Of a stretch of DNA of 64,000 bases, positions 50,165 through 58,602 are shown one piece after another. Below the pieces are notes generated by a model, which was given only the letters and a program-made list of their open reading frames with translations, ran no database searches and was not told the DNA's origin. Source of the DNA: Polyangium fumosum (GTDB lineage: Bacteria; Myxococcota_A; Polyangia; Polyangiales; Polyangiaceae); assembly GCF_005144585.1 (NCBI RefSeq), contig NZ_SSMQ01000014.1, positions 1 through 64,000 on the forward strand, read 5' to 3'. Numbering within the stretch: the first letter of the stretch is position 1; the number at the start of each line of letters is the position of its first letter. A program made the translations under genes and the position numbers.

Positions 50165-50800
50165 TCAAAAAACCAGCGCGATCGCGAGGGCCTCTTCGAT
50201 GTTGTGGATCGGCTGCTTGTTCACGAAGACCGGCGCGTACGTGGCGCTGACCTTCGCGACGAGCGGCGGCGCGATCCACCATTCGAGCTTGGCCGTGGCC
50301 TCGGGTGCGAGGGGAAAGCCGAGCGCCTCCTCGGTGCCCGCGTCGGGGGTCGTCTCGAAGTTCGCGTCGACGAGCTTCTGGCTCGCGGAGAAGCGGCCGA
50401 TGCGCACGGCGGCGCCGAACACGAGGGCGATGGGCCAGTCGAGCTCGCGCAGGCGGAAATTGATGCCTGGCGCGACCGAGAGCTGCGCGAAGTCGGGCGC
50501 GCCCGCGTTCGGGTCGATGGCGGTCTGGAAGCGGGCGACGACCGGGATCGAGAAATGCGGGCCGAGGTGCAGCTCGAGCGCGGCGCGGGGGTAGATGCCC
50601 GGGACGAAGCCGCCTTGGCCGACCACCTGGTAGACGCCGGCGCCGGCCTCGATGTGGAAGCCGATCCCGGCCAGGCCGTACTTGGGCTTGAGCCGCCGCG
50701 GATCATCATCGTCGGCGCGGGCCGCGCTCGAAAGGAGCAGCGTGGCGGCGCACAGGAGCGAGAGGAGGCCGGCTTTTCCCAGGCAAACGCCGCGTCGCAT
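50165..50800 (-). CDS. outer-membrane beta-barrel-like protein
   Basis: About 211 residues from ATG 50800. The signal peptide is clear (LGKAGLLSLLCAATLLLSSA, cut after ARA), followed by an acidic DDDDP. The mature part alternates strands (GIGFHIEAGAGVYQVVGQGG, PIALVFGAAVRIGRF, AKLEWWIAPPLVAKVSATY) and ends in a hydrophobic residue pattern and Phe (ALAIALVF), as expected for barrel insertion. Family not recognised. It lies 62 bases upstream of rsbQ on the same strand and could be in the same unit. Confidence 0.65.
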   Translation of the reverse strand: MRRGVCLGKAGLLSLLCAATLLLSSAARADDDDPRRLKPKYGLAGIGFHIEAGAGVYQVVGQGGFVPGIYPRAALELHLGPHFSIPVVARFQTAIDPNAGAPDFAQLSVAPGINFRLRELDWPIALVFGAAVRIGRFSASQKLVDANFETTPDAGTEEALGFPLAPEATAKLEWWIAPPLVAKVSATYAPVFVNKQPIHNIEEALAIALVF

Positions 50801-50931
50801 GTTGATTTTGTAACGAGTGCAGCCTCTCCACGTCAAGGCGCGAACGCCGGAAGCACGTGTTTTACGGAAGGACGCCCCCGGCGTGACACACGGGTCCTGG
50901 TGCAGGGCCTCGCTCCGCCTTGCCCCGATCC

Positions 50932-52035
50932 TCAAGCCGACGGCGCGCCGCCGGTGCACATGGCCATGAACTTGTCCCGGAGCTCGTGGAGCTCTTTGCG
51001 CTGGCGGTTGAGCTCCACGCTGGTTTCCCCCGGGGGCCGCAAGGGTTCGTTGCACGCTTGGAGCTTTTGCTCGATCTCGGCGATCCACGGCTCGACCACG
51101 GCGAGCCCCGCCTCGGGTTCGTTGCTCCTCAGGCAGGCCTGCACATACATCTCTGGATACATCCAGCTCTTGTCTTGGCCTACGCGGACGAACTCGTCCC
51201 AGGCGTCTCGGCAGGCCTGGAAGGGCGCGTGGAGACTGCAAGCTGCCATGAGGATCGCCGCGGCGGTCTTTGCCCCTATATCGAGCACACACGCCTCGAA
51301 CGCCTCGCCTTCGCCCGCGCGCGCCACGAATTCCGCCTCGACCCGTCGGTAGTCGGCCTCGACGTCGGCGAAGCTCCGATCGAGCGATTTTCCGTAGGTC
51401 TTGAAGACGGCATGGTGCGCCTTCCAGAACGCGTCGTAGAGCGCGTCGGCCTGCTCTTCCTCCGGCGTGATCGGGGGGGCTGCCTCGTCCTCGCGGCGGG
51501 TCTCCAGCCATGGGATGACCTCGCCCCGCCTTTGGGCCTCGAGCGCGTCTCGGCGAATTCCCAAGCGCTCGAGCGCGTCTTCGTAAAAGCGCGCGGGGTA
51601 CTCCTCCGCCGTCTTCTTCGCGTCCTCGAGCAGCCGCTCGAGCTTCGCGACCAGTGGCTCGAGCACCACGAGCCCTTCGTCGGGCCGCTCGTCGTATGCG
51701 CAGCAATCCGCGTAAATGCGGGACATCGAGCACTCGATGTCGATGTGCGAGAAGCCGAGGCGAACCAGATCGTTCCACGCCTCGCGGCAGACCTCGAAGG
51801 GCGGATGCTTCTCATGGGCTAGCGCGAGAATCGTCTCGGCGACGCGTCGCTTCGTCTCGATCACGTGGAATTCGTGGTCGGGTGCGCGCGCCACGAACTC
51901 CGCCTCGAGCTGATGAAAATCTTCGACAGCCTCGATGAAGCTCCGCTTTGGATCCAAGGATTTTACCAAGAGGGCATCGTGTGCTCGAGCCAAATCCCAG
52001 CCGAGCTGCTTGGTTCGTCCTTCCTCAATGGTCAT
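50932..52035 (-). CDS. SitI-like candidate partner protein, copy B
   Basis: A protein of about 367 residues from the ATG at 52035; an upstream in-frame ATG at 52065 would add 10. No signal peptide. It is the paralogue of 52840-53964 and, like it, contains two copies of a roughly 110-residue helical unit. The first copy includes RSFIEAVEDFHQLEAEFVARA and AWNDLVRLGFSHID, the second RSFADVEADYRRVEAEFVARA and AWDEFVRVGQ. It lies directly behind the copy-B lipoprotein, so by position it could be its immunity partner. The biochemical role is not known. Confidence 0.55.
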   Translation of the reverse strand: MTIEEGRTKQLGWDLARAHDALLVKSLDPKRSFIEAVEDFHQLEAEFVARAPDHEFHVIETKRRVAETILALAHEKHPPFEVCREAWNDLVRLGFSHIDIECSMSRIYADCCAYDERPDEGLVVLEPLVAKLERLLEDAKKTAEEYPARFYEDALERLGIRRDALEAQRRGEVIPWLETRREDEAAPPITPEEEQADALYDAFWKAHHAVFKTYGKSLDRSFADVEADYRRVEAEFVARAGEGEAFEACVLDIGAKTAAAILMAACSLHAPFQACRDAWDEFVRVGQDKSWMYPEMYVQACLRSNEPEAGLAVVEPWIAEIEQKLQACNEPLRPPGETSVELNRQRKELHELRDKFMAMCTGGAPSA

Positions 52036-52067
52036 GACCGGTCGCCCCGCTTGCAATGCTATCACCG

Positions 52068-52784
52068 CTACTCATACGCACACGATTCCCATCGCTCGTC
52101 CAGCCTGACTTTCTCCGGCCAATTGCCGTTCGAACACTTTTTCCAGCATGCGTGGCATAACGAGCCACCATGATGTTCCCCCGGTCCGTTCTTTGGATGC
52201 CTCTCCAGGCAAATTCCGAGGTGATCTGAACAGCTCCGCTTCCTCCTCTTCGCAAACGCCTCCGCCGCCCCCACCGCGACCGTCGCCGTGACCGTCACGC
52301 CGACGGCGATGGCGAAGGCTTCGATGATGACCTCGGTGAAGACGACCGTGACGACCACGACGACGGTCACGACCTCCCCGATCGGCCCCCGCTCCGGCAT
52401 CCCCTGCCCGTTCGCCGCCGCGGACCCACGCAACAGGCCCCGCGCGAGGACCTCCTCGGGCAGCGTCATGCCTCGCAGGGCGATCCGCATGCAACCCCCG
52501 ACGTCTGGATTGGGCTGGCCCGTCGTCTCCACCTCCACGACACGGCCTTCCTGGTCGACCTTTATCGAGGCGTCGAGCGAGTAGTACCCAGGCTCGATGG
52601 TGCCGCGGAGCTCGTCTACGCATGCCCTGAGGCGCTCTGCGGTGGCTTCAGGGACGTGCGGCCGGTCGTCGGGCGCCGGAGGGCGGTAGATCCTCGCCGA
52701 CGAGCAGCCAAGCGGCAGGAGCGAGAGCGCCAGGCCACCGAGAAGGCCCAGGGCGAGGAGGGGCCGCCGACGCGGACGTCGCAT
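52068..52784 (-). CDS. SitA-like lipoprotein with variable Cys-rich tail, copy B
   Basis: A 238-residue lipoprotein (LLPLGCSS, Cys27). Residues 41-120 form a small conserved domain (YYSLDASIKVDQEGRVVEV), then a long hydrophobic stretch (about 135-177), a basic KRRKR, and a C-terminal segment (185-238) with six Cys, among them SLCHACWKKCSNGNWPE. Up to residue 183 it is nearly identical to 53952-54680, while the tails differ except for the Cys framework and NGxWPE. That pattern, a shared delivery body with a variable end, is what SitA toxins of Myxococcus show. It is inference; no toxin family was confirmed. Confidence 0.6.
   Translation of the reverse strand: MRRPRRRPLLALGLLGGLALSLLPLGCSSARIYRPPAPDDRPHVPEATAERLRACVDELRGTIEPGYYSLDASIKVDQEGRVVEVETTGQPNPDVGGCMRIALRGMTLPEEVLARGLLRGSAAANGQGMPERGPIGEVVTVVVVVTVVFTEVIIEAFAIAVGVTVTATVAVGAAEAFAKRRKRSCSDHLGICLERHPKNGPGEHHGGSLCHACWKKCSNGNWPEKVRLDERWESCAYE
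52236..52784 (-). repeat. long direct repeat, copy B
   Basis: The first about 183 codons of the copy-B lipoprotein gene are almost the same at nucleotide level as 54131-54680, about 1.9 kb away, with one codon inserted in the hydrophobic part. The nearby partner genes are far less similar, which suggests recent gene conversion or strong selection on this part. Confidence 0.75.
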
Positions 52785-52839
52785 TTTCTGGATCGGAGCA
52801 GAAACATCGAACGCCTGTCAACGCAGTGCGCGTCGCGTG

Positions 52840-53964
52840 CTAGCCCTGCTCGCCGCCCCCGCGCATGGCCATGAACTTGTCGCGGAGCTCGTGGAGCTCT
52901 TCGAGCTGGCGCTTGAGCTCCGCGCGGGTGTGCCCCGGGGGTTGCAAGGGTTTCTTGGGCACCTGGAGCTGGCGCTCGATCTCGGTTATCCACGGCTCGA
53001 TCACGGCGAGGCCTGCCTCGGGCTCGTTGTTCGCGAGGCAGGTCTGCACGTACATCCCCCTATGCATCCAGCCCTCCCCGTCGCTGATGAAGCCGGACCG
53101 GACGAGCGCGTCCCATCCCTCGCGCCATGCAGCGAACGGCGCGCCGAGCGTCTCCGCCGCCGCCATGAAGATCGATTCGGCGGTCGCTGCCCTCATCGCG
53201 AACAAACACTCCTCGAACGCTTGGCCTTCGCCCGCTCGCGCCGTGAATTCCGCCTCGACCCGTCGGTAGTCGGCGGCCACGTCGGCAAAGCTCCGATCCT
53301 TTGATTTTGCAAAGGTGTTGTACACGGCGCGGCGCGCGCGCACGAACTCATCCCAGAGCGCGCCTTCCTGTTCTTCGTCTGGAGTTTTCGGCGTGTTCTG
53401 CTGCGCCTCGTCCTCGCGGCGGGTTTCTTGCCACGGGACGACCTCGCCCCGCTTCTGGGCCTCGAGCACGTCCCGGAGGTTCTCCAGTTGCTCGAGCTCG
53501 TTTTCGTAAAAGTGCGCGGGGTACTTCTCCCCCGTCCCCCTCGTGCCTTCGAGCAAGCGCTCGAGCTTCGCGAGCAGCGGCTCGAGCACCGCGAGTCCCT
53601 CATCGGGCCGCTCGTCATACGCGCATCCATCGGCGAAAAACCAGGACATCGAGCACTCGCGGTCGATGCCCGAGAAGCCAAGGCGAACCAGATCGTTCCA
53701 AGTCTCCCGAAAGACGTCGAAGGGGGGACGCTTGTCATGGGCTAGCATCAAGATGTGTTCAGCGATGCGACGCCTCGTCTCGAGCGCAATAAATTCGTCG
53801 TCGCCAACGCGCTCCACGAACTCGGCCTCGAGCTTGCGGAAGTCAAGGGTGGCCTCCGCGAAGCTCCGGCTCGACTTCACCGACTCGACCAGGAGCTTGC
53901 CGTTCGCCTTGGCGAATGCGAGTTCATCCTTTTCCATTTCTCCGCCGTGCTTCAGTCGTCCCAT
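52840..53964 (-). CDS. SitI-like candidate partner protein, copy A
   Basis: A 374-residue soluble protein (start 53964, overlapping the upstream lipoprotein stop by 13 bases; an ATG at 53937 is an alternative). It has an internal duplication: residues about 33-139 and about 224-335 share the pattern RSFA-x-D-(F/Y)-R-x-(L/V)-EAEF, then RE-x-W-x-x-LVR-x-GF, then P-x-x-GLAV-(L/I)-EP. A Glu/Arg-rich linker separates the copies. No catalytic motif is seen. Position directly behind a lipoprotein with a variable tail, repeated at 50932-52035, suggests an immunity or accessory role. Confidence 0.55.
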   Translation of the reverse strand: MGRLKHGGEMEKDELAFAKANGKLLVESVKSSRSFAEATLDFRKLEAEFVERVGDDEFIALETRRRIAEHILMLAHDKRPPFDVFRETWNDLVRLGFSGIDRECSMSWFFADGCAYDERPDEGLAVLEPLLAKLERLLEGTRGTGEKYPAHFYENELEQLENLRDVLEAQKRGEVVPWQETRREDEAQQNTPKTPDEEQEGALWDEFVRARRAVYNTFAKSKDRSFADVAADYRRVEAEFTARAGEGQAFEECLFAMRAATAESIFMAAAETLGAPFAAWREGWDALVRSGFISDGEGWMHRGMYVQTCLANNEPEAGLAVIEPWITEIERQLQVPKKPLQPPGHTRAELKRQLEELHELRDKFMAMRGGGEQG

Positions 53965-54680
53965 TCGTCATATCCCCGATACAAACAGGATTGGCCCGTG
54001 CCGATCTGTTCTGGCCAATGGCCATTCTTGCACATTGTTCGACACGTACCGCAAAGGCTTTCGCCCCGATGATTCCCATCTTCGTCCCCCGTTTTGTCGT
54101 CCATGCACATGTCATAATGCGTCGTACAGCTCCGACGCTTCCTCCTCTTCGCAAACGCCTCCGCCGCCCCCGCCGCGACCGTGGCCGTGACCGTGACGCC
54201 GACGGCGATCGCGAAGGCCTCGATGATGACCTCGGTGAAGACGACCGTGACGATAACAATGGTCACGACCTCCCCGATCGGCCCCCGCTCCGGCATCCCC
54301 TGCCCGTTCGCCGCCGCGGGCCTACGCAACAGGCCCCTCGCAAGGACCTCCTCGGGCAGCGTCATGCCCCGCAGGGCGATCCGCATGCAACCCCCGACGT
54401 CCGGATTGGGCTGGCCGGTCGTCTCCACCTCCACGACACGACCTTCCTGGTCGACCTTTATCGAGGCGTCGAGCGAGTAGTACCCAGGCTCGATGGTGCT
54501 TTTGAGCTCATCGACGCATGCCCTGAGGCGCTCTGCGGTGGCTTCAGGCACACGCGGCCGGTCCTCGGGCGCCGGAGGGCGGTAAATCCTGGCCGAGGAG
54601 CAGCCAAGCGGCAGGAGCGAGAGTGTCAGGCCACCGAGGAGGCCGAGGGCGAGGAGGGGGCGCCAGCGCGGATGTCTCAT
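53952..54680 (-). CDS. SitA-like lipoprotein with variable Cys-rich tail, copy A
   Basis: A 242-residue lipoprotein (LLPLGCSS, Cys27) with the same body as copy B: conserved domain 41-120, hydrophobic region about 135-176, then KRRKRRSC. The tail reads differently (TTHYDMCMDDKTGDEDGNHR) but keeps Cys spacing in SLCGTCRTMCKNGHWPE and ends acidic. It starts 6 bases after the phosphoesterase stop, so it is probably translated from the same message, followed by partner copy A. SitA-like function is inferred from architecture, not shown. Confidence 0.6.
   Translation of the reverse strand: MRHPRWRPLLALGLLGGLTLSLLPLGCSSARIYRPPAPEDRPRVPEATAERLRACVDELKSTIEPGYYSLDASIKVDQEGRVVEVETTGQPNPDVGGCMRIALRGMTLPEEVLARGLLRRPAAANGQGMPERGPIGEVVTIVIVTVVFTEVIIEAFAIAVGVTVTATVAAGAAEAFAKRRKRRSCTTHYDMCMDDKTGDEDGNHRGESLCGTCRTMCKNGHWPEQIGTGQSCLYRGYDEWDD
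54131..54680 (-). repeat. long direct repeat, copy A
   Basis: The counterpart of 52236-52784. Homology ends where the tails begin. The reading frame is kept across both copies despite an in-frame length difference. Confidence 0.75.
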
Positions 54681-54686
54681 TTTCGA

Positions 54687-55943
54687 TCAGGGCCCGTCGA
54701 GGACAAACGTATCCCAGACCGTGCCTTTGTCATCAATCACCTCGCCCGAGAGCGTCTTGCCCGTGGCGTCGAGGATGACGGCGTGACGGACGGTGCCCGA
54801 CGCGGCGCGCATCGCGCAAATGGGGCGATCGATGTTCTCGTCGACGTTCGCGAGCGAGGCGCCGCCGCCGCCCGTCGTGATCCACGTGAGGTCGGGGAAC
54901 GCGAATCGCTCGTAGCCGTGCATGTGGGCCTGGATGACGAGCCGGACCCCGTGTTGCACGAAGAGCGGCTCGAGCTCGGCGCGCGTCGCAGGGTCGTCGG
55001 ATTTGTCGCCGCACGTGACGATCGGCTTGTGGAGGAAGACCACGGAGAATCGATAGCCGGGCTTCGACGCCGCGTCGGCGAGGGATTCGGCGAGCCATAT
55101 CCCCTGCTCGGAGGCGATGCCCAGGGGCTGCTCCGTGTCGAGGGAGAAGAACCAGACGCCGCCCGATTCGAAGCGGTAATGGTCGCCCGCGCCGTCGAAC
55201 CCGGCGCCGCCGAAGAAGCGCCGATAATAGGCCTCGTATTCCTCGGGCACCTCCAGCTCGTGATTGCCGAGGGCCGGGAAAAACGCGCCCTGCGCGAGCA
55301 AGGGGCGCATCGCGGGGAACCAGGAGGCATAGGTCTCCAGGCCGGAGTCGTAATACTGGATGTCCCCGCCGTGCAGCGTGAAATCGGGGCCCATCGGCAA
55401 GACCTGGTCGAGCACCTTCTGCGTGATGCGATTGAGGCCCGGGTTCGTGTCGCCGATGGCGAGGAAGCGCAGGTCCGCGCCGTCGGGCTTGGCGGCGCAG
55501 ACGCGGCCTTTCGCGGCCGGGTCGGCGGCGAGGTGGTAGTCGACGCAGGCGCCGGGCGTGAGGCCCGAGAGGACGGCCTCGTGGGTCCAGTACGTGCCGG
55601 CCTCGTCGGGCGGCGCGCTCGGATCGAGGACCGCCTTGCGCGTCGTGGTGACCTCGTACGTCGTGACCGTGGAGGTCGCTTCGCGCGCGTCGCCCCCGCC
55701 CTCGGGCGTGAACACGACGCCCCCCGCGACGCCCTGCCGGCACGCCTCCCAGCGGACGACGGCGGAGGTGCGATCGGCGCGAAGCGACCACGGCCCCTTG
55801 CTGATACCGGGGCCGGGGCAACGTTCGTCCGTGGGCGGAGGCGGAGGGGGCTCGGCGGGCGTCGGATCGCTACAGCCGGAGGCGAGCGAGGCGGCGAGTC
55901 CGAGGGCGGCGAGGAGGCGAGGGGAAGCGGCGAGCGTCGGCAT
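54687..55943 (-). CDS. purple acid phosphatase-like metallophosphoesterase lipoprotein
   Basis: A 418-residue protein with a lipobox (LASGCSDP, Cys24) and a Pro-rich linker. An N-terminal beta-sandwich (SLRADRTSAVVRWEACRQG) precedes the calcineurin-like metallophosphoesterase domain with all metal motifs: GDTNPG, GGDIQYY, GNHELE, a His in FLHKP, and AHMHGYER. This two-domain layout is that of purple acid phosphatases. It should hydrolyse phosphate esters at the cell surface; substrate unknown. It is the first gene in a co-directional run with the SitA-like genes. Confidence 0.88.
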   Translation of the reverse strand: MPTLAASPRLLAALGLAASLASGCSDPTPAEPPPPPPTDERCPGPGISKGPWSLRADRTSAVVRWEACRQGVAGGVVFTPEGGGDAREATSTVTTYEVTTTRKAVLDPSAPPDEAGTYWTHEAVLSGLTPGACVDYHLAADPAAKGRVCAAKPDGADLRFLAIGDTNPGLNRITQKVLDQVLPMGPDFTLHGGDIQYYDSGLETYASWFPAMRPLLAQGAFFPALGNHELEVPEEYEAYYRRFFGGAGFDGAGDHYRFESGGVWFFSLDTEQPLGIASEQGIWLAESLADAASKPGYRFSVVFLHKPIVTCGDKSDDPATRAELEPLFVQHGVRLVIQAHMHGYERFAFPDLTWITTGGGGASLANVDENIDRPICAMRAASGTVRHAVILDATGKTLSGEVIDDKGTVWDTFVLDGP

Positions 55944-55965
55944 GCGCGCCGCAGTCTACCCCCGC

Positions 55966-56679
55966 TCAGGGCGTCGAGGTGAACTTGCCGACGCGGATCT
56001 GTTGGAGGACGAACGAGCTTTCGCTGTCGAAGGCGATGTCGGTCGTGCCGCGGCGCGTGCGGGTCATCGTGACGGTGACGTCACACGTGGGCGGGGGTTG
56101 ATCGGCCGAGCCCGTGGCCTGGAGCGTATTGGCCTGGATCGTGTGCGTGCCGCTGTCGCCGGGGACGTCGATGGTCTCGAGGAACGTGCAGGGGCTGTTC
56201 AGCTCCAGGCGCACGTCGTCGTTCGAGCCCGAGGGGGTCCAGGTGATGTTGAGATCGGCCGCGCGCGAGACGGCGGACGCGCCGATCGTGAGGTCGAAGG
56301 GCGCGGGCAGGGTGCCGCGGCTCGAAGGCGCGTCGTCGTCGTTCGCGCGCTGGAGGTCGACGAGGAGCTCGGTGCCTTCGGCGGCCGTGTTGAACTTGGC
56401 CTCGTAGACGCCGGTCTCCTGGGTCTGCATCTGGACGCGCTTGTCACCGGCCGAGGCGAAGATGCTGTCGCCGCCCGAGAGGTCGACGTAGGTGTTGCTC
56501 TCGTCGCCGCCCACCTTGAGCGTGGCGGTGAGCCGGGTCTCCTGGTCGGATTCGGCGGTGGCGAAGAGGATCGCCGCAATGCCGGCGGTCTTGACGTTCT
56601 GCGAGTCGACCGTCTCCTTGCAGCCCGAGAGGACGCCGAGGCCGACGACCGCAATCGTTGTGAGCCAACGTGTATTCAT
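55966..56679 (-). CDS. lipoprotein of unknown function (paralogous with 18996-19676)
   Basis: About 237 residues from ATG 56679, with a lipobox (GVLSGCKE, Cys20). The protein is predicted to be all beta. It shares segment order with 18996-19676: a Thr/Asp-rich strand pair, TAAEGTELLVDLQRAND where the other has a similar Phe-Asp-Leu strand, PAPFDLTIGASAVSRAADLNI followed by an Ile-Thr-Trp strand, and a Ser-Pro-Cys motif near residue 162. Identity is low and the match is by eye. An upstream in-frame start at 56739 would remove the signal peptide from the N-terminus, so it is not used. Confidence 0.65.
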   Translation of the reverse strand: MNTRWLTTIAVVGLGVLSGCKETVDSQNVKTAGIAAILFATAESDQETRLTATLKVGGDESNTYVDLSGGDSIFASAGDKRVQMQTQETGVYEAKFNTAAEGTELLVDLQRANDDDAPSSRGTLPAPFDLTIGASAVSRAADLNITWTPSGSNDDVRLELNSPCTFLETIDVPGDSGTHTIQANTLQATGSADQPPPTCDVTVTMTRTRRGTTDIAFDSESSFVLQQIRVGKFTSTP

Positions 56680-56742
56680 GGAAAGCCACTCTTTCTTCAA
56701 GGGCGCCCGCGGCGGGGCGCCGGTCCGGCAAAGGTACACGAG

Positions 56743-58218
56743 TCACCGATCCCAGCGAGGGGCGACGAGCCTGCGATTTCCCTCGACGCTACGCACGGCG
56801 TCCGGGGCGTCGAGATCTTGCCGATCCCAGAGCTGGCAGGTGACCTGGCGGTGGCGCTGGTCGAGCGCCTCGCAATAATTCGAGTAGATGCAGCGCCGCA
56901 CCTCGGCGCCGCGGCCCGCGCGGTGCTTGCGGAACCAGTCGGGATCGGCGAGCGATTGGCGCGCCGCGGCGACGAGATCGGCCTCGCCGTTGGCGAGGAT
57001 CGATTCGGCCTGGACGAAGGTGCCAATGCCGCCGGCGGCGACGGTGGGGGTGTCGAGCCCTTCGGCGCGGAGCGCGGCGCGAATGCGGGCCTGCTTTTCG
57101 ACCTGGCGCGCGAAGGGGCCCCGCGCGTCGGAGAGGGCCGTGGGCATGCACTCGTAGCCGCTCGGCCCGGTGTAGGGATACGCCGCCTCGCCGACCTTGG
57201 GCTGCTTCGAATCCTCGAATTTGCCGCCGGTGGAGAGGGATAAAAAGTCCATGCCGGCGCGGGCGAAGAGCCGGGCGTAATGGATCGCGTCGTCGACGCG
57301 GCTGCCGCCTTCGATGATCTCGTCGCAAAGGAAGCGGCAGCCGACGGTATACGAGCGGCCGACGGCCTCGCGCACGGCGGCGAAGACTTCGAGCGGCAGG
57401 CGCGCGCGCGCGTCGCGGGATCCGCCATACCCGTCCTCCCGGTCGTTTCGCGCGGAGAGGAACGAGGCCATCGTGTAGGCGTGCGCGTAATGCAGCTCGA
57501 CGCCGTCGAACCCGGCGTCCTTCGCGCGCCGCGCGGCCTCGGCGAAGAGCGAGGGCAGGACACGCGGCAGGTCGCGGATGGGGGGCTCGTGGACGTCGGT
57601 GACGCGCTCGCGCGCCCCGAAGCGGAGCGCTTCGCGTTCGCGGGGATCGAGGATCCGGTCGAGCACCTCGTCGCTCGTGGCCCGCAGGAAGGCGCGGACG
57701 CTCGTGTCGGGGGCCTCGGTCCATGCGGCGTCCCCGGTCTCGCGCGCCAGGTTCTTCCGGTGCGCGGGCGTGAGGACGAGGTGGGTCTCCAGGAATTTTT
57801 CGTGGGGCGGGCGCCTCCGGATGCGGAGGAAATCGATGATCTGGACGAAGAGGCGGGTGCGGCCGCCGCTTTTCTCGCGGACGCGGCGCGTGAGTTCGGC
57901 GAGGCCGGGAAGAAACCGATCGTGTCCGATGCGCAGGAGCGGCCCGCTCGGGACGTCCCGGATCCCGGTGGCCTCGACGACGAGGACGCCCGGCTCTCCC
58001 TCGGCGAAGCGGCCGTACCAGTCGAGCACGTCCTTCGTGACGAAGCCCTCCTCGGACGCGCGCCAGGGGACCATGGCGGGCACCCACGTGCGATCGGCGA
58101 GCGTGAGGCCGGAGGCGAGGGTGAGCGGCGAGAAGAGGCGCGCGCGAGCGGCCTCCTCGGCCGTGGGAGGCCGGTCCTCGGGGAGGGGATGGCGGATGCG
58201 CTCCTTGGGCTTCCACAT
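56743..58218 (-). CDS. Old Yellow Enzyme-type NADH:flavin oxidoreductase
   Basis: A 491-residue protein from ATG 58218. The TIM barrel of FMN-dependent Old Yellow Enzymes is indicated by ARLFSPLTLASGLTLADR, GFDGVELHYAHAYTMASFLS with the catalytic His-x-x-His pair, NDREDGYGGSRDARARLPLE, and the phosphate-binding AAGGIGTF with ADLVAAARQSLADPDW. The C-terminus keeps CIYSNYCEALDQ and VTCQLWDR, which resembles the cluster-binding Cys series of the long 2,4-dienoyl-CoA reductase branch, but one of the usual four Cys is not evident and the FAD domain is missing. Substrate unknown. A minisatellite lies directly upstream of its start. Confidence 0.85.
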   Translation of the reverse strand: MWKPKERIRHPLPEDRPPTAEEAARARLFSPLTLASGLTLADRTWVPAMVPWRASEEGFVTKDVLDWYGRFAEGEPGVLVVEATGIRDVPSGPLLRIGHDRFLPGLAELTRRVREKSGGRTRLFVQIIDFLRIRRRPPHEKFLETHLVLTPAHRKNLARETGDAAWTEAPDTSVRAFLRATSDEVLDRILDPREREALRFGARERVTDVHEPPIRDLPRVLPSLFAEAARRAKDAGFDGVELHYAHAYTMASFLSARNDREDGYGGSRDARARLPLEVFAAVREAVGRSYTVGCRFLCDEIIEGGSRVDDAIHYARLFARAGMDFLSLSTGGKFEDSKQPKVGEAAYPYTGPSGYECMPTALSDARGPFARQVEKQARIRAALRAEGLDTPTVAAGGIGTFVQAESILANGEADLVAAARQSLADPDWFRKHRAGRGAEVRRCIYSNYCEALDQRHRQVTCQLWDRQDLDAPDAVRSVEGNRRLVAPRWDR

Positions 58219-58257
58219 GGCGGTGTGTGTAAACGTGGTCCTTGGGGGTCGAGAACG

Positions 58258-58594
58258 GGGTCCCGGAGGCCGTGAACGGGGTCCCGGAGGCCGTGAACGG
58301 GGTCCCGGAGGCTGTGAACGGAGTCTCGGAGGCCGTGGACGGGGTCTCGGAGGCCGTGAACAGAGTCTCGGAGGCCGTGAACAGGGTCTCGGAGGCCGTG
58401 AACGGGGTCTCGGAGGCCGTGGACGGGGTCTCGAAGGCCGTGAGCGGAGTCCCGGAGGCCGTGAACGGAGTCTAGGGAGTCCGTGAACAGGGTCTCGGAG
58501 GCCGTGCACGGGGTCCCGGAGGCCGTGCACGGGGTCTCGGAGGCCGCGCGCGGGGTTTTGAAGGCCATGCGCGGGGTCTTGGAGGCCGTGCACA
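58258..58594. repeat. 21-bp minisatellite, 16 tandem copies
   Basis: Sixteen head-to-tail units with the consensus GGGTCTCGGAGGCCGTGAACG. All are 21 bases except the eleventh (58468-58489), which is 22. Unit sequences differ by 1-6 bases, so it is not a very recent expansion. It fills the gap between the Old Yellow Enzyme start and the acyl-CoA dehydrogenase stop. It is open in several frames (the 58242-58475 translation reads as a 7-residue repeat), but the extra base in unit 11 breaks that frame and there is no ribosome site, so it is probably not coding. Confidence 0.95.
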
Positions 58595-58602
58595 AGGGCC
58601 CC

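Noticed and set aside
58242..58475. 77-codon frame with a 7-residue repeat
   Set aside because: It is the translation of the 21-bp minisatellite. No ribosome site is seen and the 22-base unit ends the frame.
58258..58594. possible CRISPR array
   Set aside because: Repeats are adjacent with no unique spacers and are only 21 bases long; no cas genes are near.
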